The notes: generated from the sequence alone by a model not told the origin. A stretch of DNA of 64,000 nt from Hanstruepera flava (GCF_023634025.1 NZ_JALJCW010000003.1:1-64000), one strand, 5' to 3'; numbered from the stretch's first letter, positions 27,548 through 36,689 are shown. Numbers and translations are program-made.

Positions 27548-29542
27548 ATGACATTTCGAGAACATATTTTACAAGGCATACCAGAAATACTACCTAAACC
27601 TAAAGCGTTTGAATCTGATATAAATCATGCACCAAAGCGCAAGGACATACTTACAGAAGAAGAAAAAAAGTTAGCTCTAAAAAACGCGTTACGCTACTTT
27701 GACAAAAAACATCATGCTGAATTACTTCCCGAGTTTAAAAGTGAATTAGAAAACTACGGAAGAATTTACATGTACCGTTTGCGTCCGGATTATAAAATGT
27801 ACGCCAGACCACTAGAAGATTATCCGGCAAAATCTAAACAAGCTGCAGCCATTATGCTCATGATACAAAATAATTTAGATTATGCTGTTGCCCAACATCC
27901 TCATGAATTAATTACCTATGGTGGGAATGGTGCCGTATTTTCTAATTGGGCACAGTATTTATTGACTATGCAGTATTTAGCCAATATGACTGATGAACAA
28001 ACGTTGGTGATGTATTCAGGTCATCCCATGGGATTGTTCCCATCACATAAGGATGCACCAAGAGTAGTTGTTACAAATGGCATGATGATTTCTAATTATT
28101 CGCAGTCTGATGACTGGGAAAAATTTAATGCCCTAGGTGTTACACAATATGGGCAAATGACAGCTGGGAGCTATATGTATATTGGCCCACAAGGTATTGT
28201 TCATGGAACCACAATTACAGTATTAAACGGTTTTAGAAAAATAAAGAAAACACCTAAAGGTAACTTGTTTGTTACTTCAGGATTGGGTGGTATGTCTGGT
28301 GCGCAACCTAAAGCTGGTAACATTGCTGGGTGTATTACAGTCTGCGCAGAAGTCAATCCTAAAATCACGCAAGTGAGACTAGACCAAAAATGGATAGATG
28401 AAAAGATTACTGATTTAGATGAATTGGTTAATCGCGTAAAAATAGCCAAAAGCAATAAAGAAACCGTTTCCATTGCCTATTTAGGTAATGTGGTTGATGT
28501 TTGGGAAACATTTGACAAGGAAAATATACATATTGATTTAGGAAGTGATCAAACATCACTTCATAACCCTTGGTCTGGTGGTTATTACCCAGTTGGACTG
28601 TCTTTTGAAGACGCCAACGAGATGATGGCCAACCAACCAGAATTATTTAAAACGAAAGTTCAAGAAAGCTTAAGGCGACAAGCTGCCGCCATTAACAAAC
28701 ATACAGCCAAAGGCACTTATTTCTTTGATTATGGTAATGCCTTTTTATTAGAAGCGTCCAGAGCAGGTGCTGATGTCATGGCCAAAAATCCTACAATAGG
28801 TCGCGAATTTAAATACCCTAGTTATGTTCAGGATATTATGGGACCTATGTGTTTTGATTATGGGTTTGGTCCGTTTCGTTGGGTTTGTACTTCTGGAAAA
28901 CCTGAAGATTTAGCCAAAACCGATGCTATTGCGTGTGCCGTATTAGAGGGTATTATGCAAGACTCACCCAAAGAAATTCAGCAGCAAATGGCTGATAATA
29001 TACAGTGGATAAAAGGTGCTCAAGAAAACAAATTGGTGGTAGGCTCTCAAGCCAGAATATTATACGCTGATGCTGAAGGACGTATGAAGATTGCAAAAGC
29101 CTTTAACGATGCTATTGCCAAGGGCGAAATAGGCTATGTCGTTCTAGGTCGTGATCATCATGATGTTTCTGGAACCGATTCTCCTTATCGTGAAACCAGT
29201 AATATTTATGATGGTTCACGATATACAGCCGATATGGCCATACAAAATGTTATTGGCGATAGTTTTAGAGGCGCTACTTGGGTTAGTATTCACAATGGTG
29301 GTGGCGTTGGCTGGGGAGAAGTTATAAACGGTGGATTCGGCATGGTTCTTGATGGTAGTAATGATGCGGAAAGACGTTTAAAATCAATGCTTTTCTGGGA
29401 TGTAAATAATGGAATTGCTCGTAGAAGTTGGGCCAGAAATGATGAAGCTATATTTGCTATAAAACGTGCTATGGAGGCAGAACCCAATTTAAAAGTTACG
29501 CTTCCTAATTGTGTAGATGAAGAATTACTAGACTCGTTATAA
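27548..29542 (+). CDS. hutU: Urocanate hydratase
   Basis: 664 aa, longer than the ~557 aa of proteobacterial HutU, a length I believe is usual for the Bacteroidota form. It converts urocanate to imidazolonepropionate in histidine degradation, using tightly bound NAD+. Motifs: ELITYGGNGAVFSNWAQY, VMYSGHPMGLFPS, NGMMISNYS, the Gly-rich GLGGMSGAQPKAGNIAG, and GRDHHDVSGTDSP near the C-terminus. No other hut gene is in the window. It is 16 bp upstream of a DUF4136 lipoprotein gene, with which it shares a terminator. Confidence 0.95.
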   Translation: MTFREHILQGIPEILPKPKAFESDINHAPKRKDILTEEEKKLALKNALRYFDKKHHAELLPEFKSELENYGRIYMYRLRPDYKMYARPLEDYPAKSKQAAAIMLMIQNNLDYAVAQHPHELITYGGNGAVFSNWAQYLLTMQYLANMTDEQTLVMYSGHPMGLFPSHKDAPRVVVTNGMMISNYSQSDDWEKFNALGVTQYGQMTAGSYMYIGPQGIVHGTTITVLNGFRKIKKTPKGNLFVTSGLGGMSGAQPKAGNIAGCITVCAEVNPKITQVRLDQKWIDEKITDLDELVNRVKIAKSNKETVSIAYLGNVVDVWETFDKENIHIDLGSDQTSLHNPWSGGYYPVGLSFEDANEMMANQPELFKTKVQESLRRQAAAINKHTAKGTYFFDYGNAFLLEASRAGADVMAKNPTIGREFKYPSYVQDIMGPMCFDYGFGPFRWVCTSGKPEDLAKTDAIACAVLEGIMQDSPKEIQQQMADNIQWIKGAQENKLVVGSQARILYADAEGRMKIAKAFNDAIAKGEIGYVVLGRDHHDVSGTDSPYRETSNIYDGSRYTADMAIQNVIGDSFRGATWVSIHNGGGVGWGEVINGGFGMVLDGSNDAERRLKSMLFWDVNNGIARRSWARNDEAIFAIKRAMEAEPNLKVTLPNCVDEELLDSL

Positions 29543-29558
29543 CTTAAACCCTATTGTT

Positions 29559-30101
29559 ATGAAAAAACTATTTGTTAAACTACTATTTGTCTTAAGCTTA
29601 TCTTTATTGTTTACCTCTTGTGCTTCGGTTCGAGTTATAGCCGATTACGATAAGCAAGTTAATTTTAATGAATTCAAAACCTTTGCGTTTTATAAGCCTG
29701 GTATTGATAAAGCAGAAATTAGCGATTTAGATAAACGAAGAATTTTAAAAGCTATTGAAAGTGAATTAGTTGCTAAAGGTTACACCAAATCAGAAAACCC
29801 CGATTTACTCGTAAGCATAATTGCTTCTGCTAGGGAGAAAATTGATGTCTATAACAATTATTATGGAGGCGCTGGCTGGGGCTGGGGCTGGAACCCCTAT
29901 TTTTACGGGAACTATAATACCGTATCAACGTCTACTGAAGGTGTTTTATATATTGATTTAATAGACGCTAAAAAGAAAGAACTGGTCTGGCAAGGGCAAG
30001 GTGTTGGCTATCTTAACTTCAATAATGTTGATAAAAAAGAAGCCAGAATAAAAGAATTTGTTTCACAAATATTAGAAAAATACCCACCAGAACTACAATA
30101 A
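29559..30101 (+). CDS. DUF4136 lipoprotein
   Basis: 180 aa. A lipoprotein signal (LLFTSCASVRV) is followed by the DUF4136 pattern: VIADYDKQVNFNEFKTFAFY at the start, LLVSIIASAREKIDV in the middle, and LYIDLIDAKKKELVWQGQG near the end. A GGAGWGWGWNPYFYGNY loop (about 106-122) lies between strands. An envelope protein of unknown role. It is co-oriented with hutU but functionally unrelated as far as I can see. Confidence 0.85.
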   Translation: MKKLFVKLLFVLSLSLLFTSCASVRVIADYDKQVNFNEFKTFAFYKPGIDKAEISDLDKRRILKAIESELVAKGYTKSENPDLLVSIIASAREKIDVYNNYYGGAGWGWGWNPYFYGNYNTVSTSTEGVLYIDLIDAKKKELVWQGQGVGYLNFNNVDKKEARIKEFVSQILEKYPPELQ

Positions 30102-30132
30102 AAAAAAGCGACTATAACTAGTCGCTTTTTTT
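30101..30132. terminator. Bidirectional terminator
   Basis: GCGACTA (30108-30114) pairs with TAGTCGC (30119-30125) around TAAC, flanked by seven A on the left and seven T on the right. The A-run overlaps the last base of the DUF4136 stop codon. It serves the convergent genes ending at 30101 and 30147. Confidence 0.9.
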
Positions 30133-30146
30133 AGTTTTTATAAATA

Positions 30147-30497
30147 CTACTTTTTTTCTTTTTCTAATGATTCTTGATAAATCTTATACTGTTCAGGAGT
30201 TAAAATAGCTTTTAATCTTTTATTGGTGTTCTCTAAAACAGCAAGTTTAGCCTCCTGTGCTGTAGCTATACTTTTGGTGTTTTCCTCTATTCCAGATAAG
30301 CTAGTTTGTTGCTCAACCAAAACTTTAAAAACCTCACCCTGTTGGTCACCAGTTAGGGTCACCAATTTATGGATATCATAAGTTTGTTGTTTAGCAATAG
30401 CTTCTGGTCTCTGTCTTTGTGCATCTTGAGCTACTGAAGATTGTAATCCCATAAAAAACAATGCAACAATGCTAAATAGTGTAATGTATTTTTTCAT
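30147..30497 (-). CDS. Small secreted Spy/CpxP-like protein
   Basis: 116 aa with a signal peptide (GLQSSVAQ). The mature helical part has two LTxxQ-type motifs, VTLTGDQQGEVFKVLVEQ and AILTPEQYKIYQESLE, which are typical of the Spy/CpxP periplasmic fold. Same general class as the 8785-9246 product but without close identity. Role unknown; probably periplasmic chaperone or stress related. Confidence 0.65.
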   Translation of the reverse strand: MKKYITLFSIVALFFMGLQSSVAQDAQRQRPEAIAKQQTYDIHKLVTLTGDQQGEVFKVLVEQQTSLSGIEENTKSIATAQEAKLAVLENTNKRLKAILTPEQYKIYQESLEKEKK

Positions 30498-30618
30498 AAT
30501 AACAATTAATTAGTTGTCTTTAATAATATAAGGGTTCAATATACAAAATATATCAAATATATTAAACAATTAATATTATTAGACCTTATGTTTTCTGAAA
30601 ATAAATCCGATAATCATT

Positions 30619-31722
30619 CTACATCACAATATCGTTCTTCCATTCGTAAGGATTAGGAATATTCGTATCATCTATTAATTGCCTTATGTCTATTTCAATA
30701 CTTCTTGAAAGGTCTGTTATGGGTACATCATTAGGGCTACCTTCGAACGGATTTTCCGAAACCTCTCCAATGGCTTCCATTGTATGAAACACCCACGAAA
30801 TTAGTGCACTAAACAGCACAGAAAACCATACAAAGTGTCGCGCTATCGTTTCTTGTATTTGATATCGTATAGTATGCTTCAACTCCGTTTTGTCTAGCAG
30901 AACTAATATTTTATCTCCAAAAGACTCAAACTCCTCCATAATCCCAAATGGGATTAGAATTATAAATGCCCAAACAAAAATGTAATTTAATGTTGCAAAC
31001 TGTCTAGGATATGGGAAATTCTTAATGCGTTCGCATTTTCCCTGAAGCGTGTATAATTCCACCAAAGCATTAGACATTTCCATATGCCTAAAATTATCAA
31101 TCAAACCATCTTCTTTTAATTGCTTTAATCGTTTTGATTGAATACCCAATAATTGTGAGGCTTGATTAGACTTTGCAAAAACACTTTTGAATTCCTCTTC
31201 AGATATATAATCTCTTATAACATCTTCAATTGGAATCTCATCTTCAAAAACTGGGTATTTGGAATTTCTAATATCCATTGCAGAATGTCTAGCCCTTAAA
31301 TGCAATTCCCAAGGTTTATCTTTTCGTAATTGGTACCTTAGGGCAGTTAACCAAGCTACATGCCGATGTACCAGCTCACGCTTAATTAGAAACAATTCTT
31401 CATCAGATTTTGATAAATTGGAGTGGTCGTTAGTAATAAAATCCTTTACCATAATGGTCCAAGATCGTGAAGTGTTTACAATACCTCCCCAAATTTTCCG
31501 AGCTTCCCAAAGCCTGTCGTATGCGGCATTATTCTTAAAACCTGTAATAAAAGCCACAGCTGTACCTAATACTCCTAGTGGAAGCCATGGTACATGCAAC
31601 CATTTTAAGCCTACTACCTCAAAGAGAAAGACAGGTATAATTCCTAGAATAAGAAATAAAAATATGTACCGCTTGGACCAAACAAATACGGCTTTAAGAG
31701 GAAATATTCTTTTTATAAACAT
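30619..31722 (-). CDS. Bestrophin family anion channel
   Basis: 367 aa, typical for bacterial bestrophins (RFP-TM/UPF0187). Membrane segments near residues 20-38, 45-62, 235-255 and 290-310. The conserved region GFKNNAAYDRLWEARKIWGG after the second segment is the family signature. Bacterial homologues form pentameric ion channels in the inner membrane. It follows the E1 gene by 32 bp on the same strand without a visible terminator, so read-through from the paa operon is possible though no functional link is known. Confidence 0.9.
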   Translation of the reverse strand: MFIKRIFPLKAVFVWSKRYIFLFLILGIIPVFLFEVVGLKWLHVPWLPLGVLGTAVAFITGFKNNAAYDRLWEARKIWGGIVNTSRSWTIMVKDFITNDHSNLSKSDEELFLIKRELVHRHVAWLTALRYQLRKDKPWELHLRARHSAMDIRNSKYPVFEDEIPIEDVIRDYISEEEFKSVFAKSNQASQLLGIQSKRLKQLKEDGLIDNFRHMEMSNALVELYTLQGKCERIKNFPYPRQFATLNYIFVWAFIILIPFGIMEEFESFGDKILVLLDKTELKHTIRYQIQETIARHFVWFSVLFSALISWVFHTMEAIGEVSENPFEGSPNDVPITDLSRSIEIDIRQLIDDTNIPNPYEWKNDIVM

Positions 31723-31754
31723 ACTAGAAAATTAGCACAGTAAGATACAAAATG

Positions 31755-33857
31755 TCAATAATCTAACAAGTCTATTATTTTTGTTTTCACTTTCTCCGTT
31801 GAAGGAATCATGGTTTGTTCTAGCGTTGCATTTAATGGAATAGCCGGCATGTTTTCACTACCAATGGTCATTACTGGTGCATCTAAATATTTAAAACACT
31901 CTTCCTGTATTTTTCCTGATAAGGCTCTTGCAAAACTATTATTACTAGGCTCCTCTGTTACGACTAAACATTTCCCAGTTTTCTTGACCGATTTCATTAT
32001 GGTATCCTCATCCAATGGATACAATGTTCTCAAATCAATAATCTCAATTTGATCCCGCATATTTAATTCTCCCGAAGCATTATACGCCCAGTGCACACCC
32101 ATACCGTATGTAACAATGGTACAGGTTTCTATATCCTCTTGTTTCCAGATTTCCTGTAACAACCAAGCTTTACCAAAAGGCAACACATAATCTTCTGCTG
32201 GTTCTATAGAAGTAGCCCCTTGTGTTCCGGGCACCTTCGACCAATAGAGTCCTTTGTGTTCAAAAATCACAACAGGATTAGGATCGTGATATGCAGCCTT
32301 CATTAGTCCTTTTAAATCGGCACCATTACTTGGATAGGCAATTTTAATACCTCTAATATTTGTTACAACACTTTCAACTGAAGAGGAATGATAAGGACCT
32401 CCACTACCATAAGCACCAATAGGCACACGTAAAATCATACTTACTGGCCATTTACCATTGCTTAAAAAACAGCTGCGACTTACTTCAGTAAATAATTGAT
32501 TCAACCCAGGCCAAATGTAATCAGCAAACTGAACCTCAACAATAGGTTTTAATCCAACTGCACTCATTCCAACAGTAGAACCTACGATAAAGGCTTCCTG
32601 GATGGGTGTGTTGAACACACGATCGTCACCAAACTTTTGTGCCAATGTTGCCGCTTCCCTAAAGACACCTCCTAGTCTCCCTCCTACATCTTGACCATAG
32701 AGCAAACATTCGGGATGATTACGCATTAATTCTTCAACAGCAAATAAAGCACAGTCAACCATCACAACCTTATCAGCTTCTTTTGGTGAACGTTCACCTG
32801 TTTCTTCTAGAATAGGTGTTGGTGCAAAATCGTGGGTAAATAAATCTTCTGGTTTAGGATCTTCGGCTTTTAAGGCTTTTTGAAAATCATTTTCAACTAA
32901 CGCTTTTACATCAGTTTCAATCCTATCTATATCTTTTTGGGTGAAACCATTGTCTAACAATTGCTGCTTTAAAACAGGATATGGATCACGTGATTTAGCC
33001 TCTTCTAAATCATCACGATACCATTCCATTCGCACACCAGACGTATGGTGGTTTAATAAAGGTACTTTAGCATGTACCAAAAATGGTCGACGCTCTTCAC
33101 GAATTGTTTTTATAACTTTTTCTAATGCTTCATAACTTTCCATAAAGTTAGCGCCATCAATAGATACGGCTTCCAATCCATGAAACCCTTGAGCATATTC
33201 TGCTGCATTTTGCGCTCTGGTTTCAGCTTCATTTGCCGAAATATCCCAACCATTATCCTGTACTAAATATAAAATGGGCATTTGCTTTAATGCGGCCATT
33301 TGAAAAGCCTCAGAAATTTCCCCTTCAGTTACTGAAGCGTCGCCTAATGAACAAACTGTTATTGGCTTGAGATCTCTCGACTCCGCTCGAGATGACATTA
33401 GAGATTCTTCGCTATCATTCTGAATGACATTAGGATTAATTAATCCTTGTTTTTCTAAATATTGCATACCCATGGCAACACCTGTTGCGGGAATGGCTTG
33501 CATACCTGTAGCCGAAGATTGATGTGGAATTTTAGGTTTATCAATATCTTTTAAACTGGGGTGTGAGTAATAGGTTCGACCACCAGAAAACGGATCGTCT
33601 TTTTTAGCTAATACTTGGAGCATTAAATCATATGGACGCATACCAAAAGCCAGAAGCATGGCATCATCTCGATAATAAGGAAAAGCGTAATCCTGTGGCA
33701 GTAATTGCATCCCTAATGCTGTTTGAATAGCCTCATGACCACGAGACGTAGCATGCACATATTTAGATACAACCTTAAAATTATCTTCATATAATTCCGC
33801 CATGGTCTTGGCAGTAACCAAATTTGTAAATCCTTGTTTTAATATGTCTTTTTTCAT
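31755..33857 (-). CDS. Fused E1 alpha-beta subunit of a 2-oxoacid dehydrogenase (branched-chain type)
   Basis: 700 aa from the ATG at 33857 (MKKDILKQGFTNL); an ATG at 33875 lies in a repeat element and is unlikely. The N-terminal half is E1-alpha, with the TPP motif GDASVTEGEISEAFQ...QDNGW; the C-terminal half is E1-beta (YGQDVGGRLGGVF, QFADYIWPGLNQL, YHSSSVES). With E2 and E3 it oxidatively decarboxylates 2-oxoacids to acyl-CoA. Odd: residues about 143-163, just before GDAS, are encoded by two dispersed repeat units (33369-33431), an in-frame insertion. Last gene of the paa operon. Confidence 0.93.
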   Translation of the reverse strand: MKKDILKQGFTNLVTAKTMAELYEDNFKVVSKYVHATSRGHEAIQTALGMQLLPQDYAFPYYRDDAMLLAFGMRPYDLMLQVLAKKDDPFSGGRTYYSHPSLKDIDKPKIPHQSSATGMQAIPATGVAMGMQYLEKQGLINPNVIQNDSEESLMSSRAESRDLKPITVCSLGDASVTEGEISEAFQMAALKQMPILYLVQDNGWDISANEAETRAQNAAEYAQGFHGLEAVSIDGANFMESYEALEKVIKTIREERRPFLVHAKVPLLNHHTSGVRMEWYRDDLEEAKSRDPYPVLKQQLLDNGFTQKDIDRIETDVKALVENDFQKALKAEDPKPEDLFTHDFAPTPILEETGERSPKEADKVVMVDCALFAVEELMRNHPECLLYGQDVGGRLGGVFREAATLAQKFGDDRVFNTPIQEAFIVGSTVGMSAVGLKPIVEVQFADYIWPGLNQLFTEVSRSCFLSNGKWPVSMILRVPIGAYGSGGPYHSSSVESVVTNIRGIKIAYPSNGADLKGLMKAAYHDPNPVVIFEHKGLYWSKVPGTQGATSIEPAEDYVLPFGKAWLLQEIWKQEDIETCTIVTYGMGVHWAYNASGELNMRDQIEIIDLRTLYPLDEDTIMKSVKKTGKCLVVTEEPSNNSFARALSGKIQEECFKYLDAPVMTIGSENMPAIPLNATLEQTMIPSTEKVKTKIIDLLDY
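33369..33400 (+). repeat. Palindromic element, TCGA-stem type, inside E1 CDS
   Basis: Unit beginning GAGATCTCTCGACTCC and ending GAGATGACATTA. It is the same family as the intergenic element at 36690-36720 and is translated in frame as part of E1. Confidence 0.8.
33401..33431 (+). repeat. Palindromic element, TTCTTCGC type, inside E1 CDS
   Basis: Unit beginning GAGATTCTTCGCTATC and ending CTGAATGACATT, in tandem with the preceding unit and also translated in frame. Related to the right half of the 41425-41489 composite. Confidence 0.8.
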
Positions 33858-33869
33858 TTTTATTTTATT

Positions 33870-33934
33870 TGTCATTCAGTGCAAAGCGAAGAACCTCTTG
33901 ATGAGATTGCCACGTCCTACGTCCTCGCAATGAC
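33870..33934 (-). repeat. 65-bp composite element, E2-E1 gap
   Basis: Two units in opposite orientation, so both ends read TGTCATT/AATGAC. Its reverse complement matches the element at 41425-41489 at 60 of 65 positions by my count. It fills most of the 84-bp gap between E2 and E1. Confidence 0.85.
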
Positions 33935-33941
33935 ATATCTA

Positions 33942-35270
33942 CTATATTTTTCTATTCACATCAAATTGTTCAAAATAATCAGCTACTCGTCGCACGAAAC
34001 TCCCTCCAAGGAAGCCATCAACCACACGATGATCAAAAGACAAGGATAGATACATCATACTACGAATAGCAATTTCATCGCCTTTTTCGGTTTCAATGAC
34101 TTCTGGGCGTTTTTTTATAATGCCCAAAGCCAAAATGGCTACTTCTGGTTGATTAATAATAGGTGTACCCATAACACTTCCAAACGTTCCCACGTTGGAA
34201 ATAGTAAATGTGCTACCCTGAATATCGTCTGCTTTCAGATTATTGTTTCGTGCTTTTTCAGCCAAATCATTGACATTAGTAGCTAATTCCTTGAGATTTT
34301 TGGAATCCGCATTCCTAACCACAGGCACAATAAGATTTCCGCTTGGCAAGGCAGTTGCCATACCAATATTGATACTATCTTTAACAATGATATTTTTACC
34401 ATCCACAGAAGCATTGATATTTGGAAAATCTGTAATGGCTTTGGCAACAGCCTCAACAAATAACGGTGTAAATGTTAATCGCTCCCCATACTTTTCTTGA
34501 AATGCTTTTTTATGTTTGTTTCGCCAGTTGACCATGTTCGTCAAATCGGCTTCCACATAAGCCGTAACATGTGGAGACGTATGCTTGGAGTAAACCATGT
34601 GATCTGCAATCATTTGACGCATTCTGTCCATCTCGACAATTTTACCTTTGCCTTTATCAAAATTTAACCGCGGAATACGATATGCCGTAGGGTCTTGAAG
34701 CATTGGTTGGGCAAATTGATACGGACGACCATCTTCTATATAATTGAATACGTCACTTTTTCGTAAACGTCCTTCCTTTCCAGTTGCTGGAATTCGAGCT
34801 AATTCCTCGAAGCTTATATGGTGTTGCCTCGCGATTGAAATAACTAATGGTGAAAAGAATGTATTGGAATTCGAAGTCGAAAATGAAGTTGAAGCTGAAT
34901 AGGATTCTTCGCTTACGCTCTGAATGACAGGTCGTTTCTTTTTGGTCTGTTGCTTCTTTTGAGACGTCTCGACTTCGCTAGACGTGACAGTAGATTTATT
35001 TGATGGCTTTTTTGAAGTTGACACTTTGCCATCAGTTTTAATAATGGCTATGGTCTCTCCTATTTTAATTATATCGTTAGCTTTGAATAGGATTTCTTCC
35101 ACAACTCCAGATACTGTTGATGGTACTTCTGAATCCACTTTATCAGTAGCAACCTCCAAAAGCATTTCATCCTGTTCAATGGTATCACCAACATTCTTAA
35201 ACCATGTTATTATGGCTGCTTCGGTTATACTTTCACCCAATTTGGGCATTTTAAATTCGAATTTTGACAT
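33942..35270 (-). CDS. E2 dihydrolipoyl acyltransferase of the 2-oxoacid dehydrogenase
   Basis: 442 aa. Lipoyl domain (1-80) with lipoylated Lys in EVATDKVDSEVPS; a linker (about 81-140); an E1/E3-binding domain (about 141-180; SPLVISIARQHHISFEELAR); and the catalytic domain (about 210-442) with SFDHRVVDGFLGG holding the active-site His-Asp. It transfers the acyl group to CoA. Odd: the linker contains sequence encoded by two palindromic repeats (34902-34931, 34961-34990), read as VIQSVSEES and VTSSEVETS. It directly precedes fused E1. Confidence 0.93.
   Translation of the reverse strand: MSKFEFKMPKLGESITEAAIITWFKNVGDTIEQDEMLLEVATDKVDSEVPSTVSGVVEEILFKANDIIKIGETIAIIKTDGKVSTSKKPSNKSTVTSSEVETSQKKQQTKKKRPVIQSVSEESYSASTSFSTSNSNTFFSPLVISIARQHHISFEELARIPATGKEGRLRKSDVFNYIEDGRPYQFAQPMLQDPTAYRIPRLNFDKGKGKIVEMDRMRQMIADHMVYSKHTSPHVTAYVEADLTNMVNWRNKHKKAFQEKYGERLTFTPLFVEAVAKAITDFPNINASVDGKNIIVKDSINIGMATALPSGNLIVPVVRNADSKNLKELATNVNDLAEKARNNNLKADDIQGSTFTISNVGTFGSVMGTPIINQPEVAILALGIIKKRPEVIETEKGDEIAIRSMMYLSLSFDHRVVDGFLGGSFVRRVADYFEQFDVNRKI
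34902..34931 (+). repeat. Palindromic element in the E2 linker (TTCTTCGC type)
   Basis: GGATTCTTCGCTTACGCTC continuing to TGAATGACAGG. It reads in frame through the disordered linker of E2 and matches the intergenic units of the operon. Confidence 0.75.
34961..34990 (+). repeat. Palindromic element in the E2 linker (TCGA type)
   Basis: GAGACGTCTCGACTTCGCTA continuing to GACGTGACAG, with GACGTC/GACGT stem arms. In frame in E2, 30 bp from the other linker unit. Confidence 0.75.
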
Positions 35271-35290
35271 TCTTTAAATTGTTCAAAATG

Positions 35291-35317
35291 GATTCCGCAT
35301 CAAGTGCGGAATGACAT
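35291..35317 (+). repeat. Palindromic element, ATTCCGCA type, paaY-E2 gap
   Basis: ATTCCGCA (35292-35299) pairs with TGCGGAAT (35305-35312) and is followed by GACAT. It fills most of the 47-bp gap. Confidence 0.8.
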
Positions 35318-35917
35318 TTATTTTCTATTAAATGTTTCTCTCAATGTCTTATAGACATCTTCTTGTATCTTTCTTTCTTTTGGAACTTCCCGCAATGGTT
35401 CTACTTCCCTTAATGTATCATGGCACTCTTTTGGAAGTTGTTGATATAACTGCGTCCCTTTTGTTTTCCATAAAATCATATCATCACTAACTTCCTTAAC
35501 AACTTTGGCTGGATTTCCTACTGCTAAACTTCTTGAGGGTATTTTGGTTTCAGCCTTTACAAATGCCATGGCACCTACAATACTTTCGTCACCTATTTCA
35601 GCATCGTCCATAATAACGGAATTCATACCAATCAAGCAATTCTTTCCCAGATTGGCGCCATGAATAATGGCTCCATGACCAACATGAGCACTCTCTTTTA
35701 ATGTGATAGATTTTCCCGGAAACATATGCACCGTGCAATTCTCCTGTACGTTTACACCATCTTCTAAAATTATCTGTCCCCAATCTCCACGAATGGCAGC
35801 TCCCGGTCCAACATAACAGTTTTTACCAATAATCACATTCCCGGTAACTGCTGCTAGCGGATGCACAAAACTGCTTTTGTGAACAACGGGTATGTAGCCT
35901 TGGAATTCGTAAATCAC
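35318..35917 (-). CDS. paaY: PaaY-like hexapeptide-repeat protein (gamma-carbonic anhydrase fold)
   Basis: 199 aa from a GTG at 35917 that overlaps the upstream TAG by one base (TAGTG). The left-handed beta-helix repeats are clear (VIIGKNCYVGPGAAIRGD, VNVQENCTVHMFP, AHVGHGAIIHGA, CLIGMNSVIMDDAEIGDES). Histidines in TVHM, VGHGAIIHG are the expected zinc ligands. In other bacteria PaaY is a thioesterase-like accessory of phenylacetate degradation. Coupled to the preceding hydratase gene. Confidence 0.88.
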   Translation of the reverse strand: MIYEFQGYIPVVHKSSFVHPLAAVTGNVIIGKNCYVGPGAAIRGDWGQIILEDGVNVQENCTVHMFPGKSITLKESAHVGHGAIIHGANLGKNCLIGMNSVIMDDAEIGDESIVGAMAFVKAETKIPSRSLAVGNPAKVVKEVSDDMILWKTKGTQLYQQLPKECHDTLREVEPLREVPKERKIQEDVYKTLRETFNRK

Positions 35918-36669
35918 TACTTAAATCGTTTTAAAGTATCTTTTGTAAATTCACTTAACACCAAACGACCACTTATGGCAGCACGTTCCGCTAATAAGTT
36001 GTCCCAATCTTCAGTGCCTTTCCAAAAAATGGTTTTCATCTCTTGCATGGCTTCAGGATTGTAAGTACATAAATGTTCTGCAGTGGCCTTAACGACATCG
36101 TCCAAGGCTTCGGTACTTTCAAAAACTTGTGTAAATAAGCCTTTATCTTTTGCCCATTCGGCAGGGTAAAAGGTATTCGCATCAATCGCTATTTGAGACA
36201 TAGCGCTTAATCCCATTTTACGTTCAATAGCAGGACCAACAACAAATGGTCCAATACCAATATTCAATTCACTTAATTTAATGGCTGCAAACTTCGTTGC
36301 CATACAATAATCGGTTGAAGCAGCCAATCCTACTCCGCCTCCAACGGTTTTGCCTTGAATACGTCCAATAATAAATTTGGGACATTTTCGCATCGCATTA
36401 ATCACATTAGCGAAACCAGAGAAAAACACTTTACCTGTGGCATCGTCATTAATGTTAATTAATTCTTTAAAACTGGCTCCAGCACAAAATGTTCTGTCTC
36501 CTCCACTTTTTAATACGATGACTTTTATAGCATCATTGGTTCCTGCCTCGGTAATGGTTTGGGCTAATTCTGCCAAAACATCACCAGGTAAGGAATTATG
36601 TGCAGGATGAAAAAATTCTATGTATCCTACTTCGTTCTCTATTTCTAACTTAACGTAAGGGTCGCTCAT
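35917..36669 (-). CDS. Enoyl-CoA hydratase/isomerase (PaaF-like)
   Basis: 250 aa crotonase fold. Oxyanion motifs: FCAGASFKELI and GKTVGGGVGLAAS. The residue equivalent to the first catalytic Glu (GGGxE) is Gly here, whereas the second Glu is kept in LSELNIGIGP, so the enzyme may be an isomerase or a variant hydratase. In the paa context it is the candidate for the 2,3-dehydroadipyl-CoA hydratase step (PaaF). It overlaps paaY by one base. Confidence 0.8.
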   Translation of the reverse strand: MSDPYVKLEIENEVGYIEFFHPAHNSLPGDVLAELAQTITEAGTNDAIKVIVLKSGGDRTFCAGASFKELININDDATGKVFFSGFANVINAMRKCPKFIIGRIQGKTVGGGVGLAASTDYCMATKFAAIKLSELNIGIGPFVVGPAIERKMGLSAMSQIAIDANTFYPAEWAKDKGLFTQVFESTEALDDVVKATAEHLCTYNPEAMQEMKTIFWKGTEDWDNLLAERAAISGRLVLSEFTKDTLKRFK

Positions 36670-36689
36670 ATTGTTTTTTATCTTTTTGT

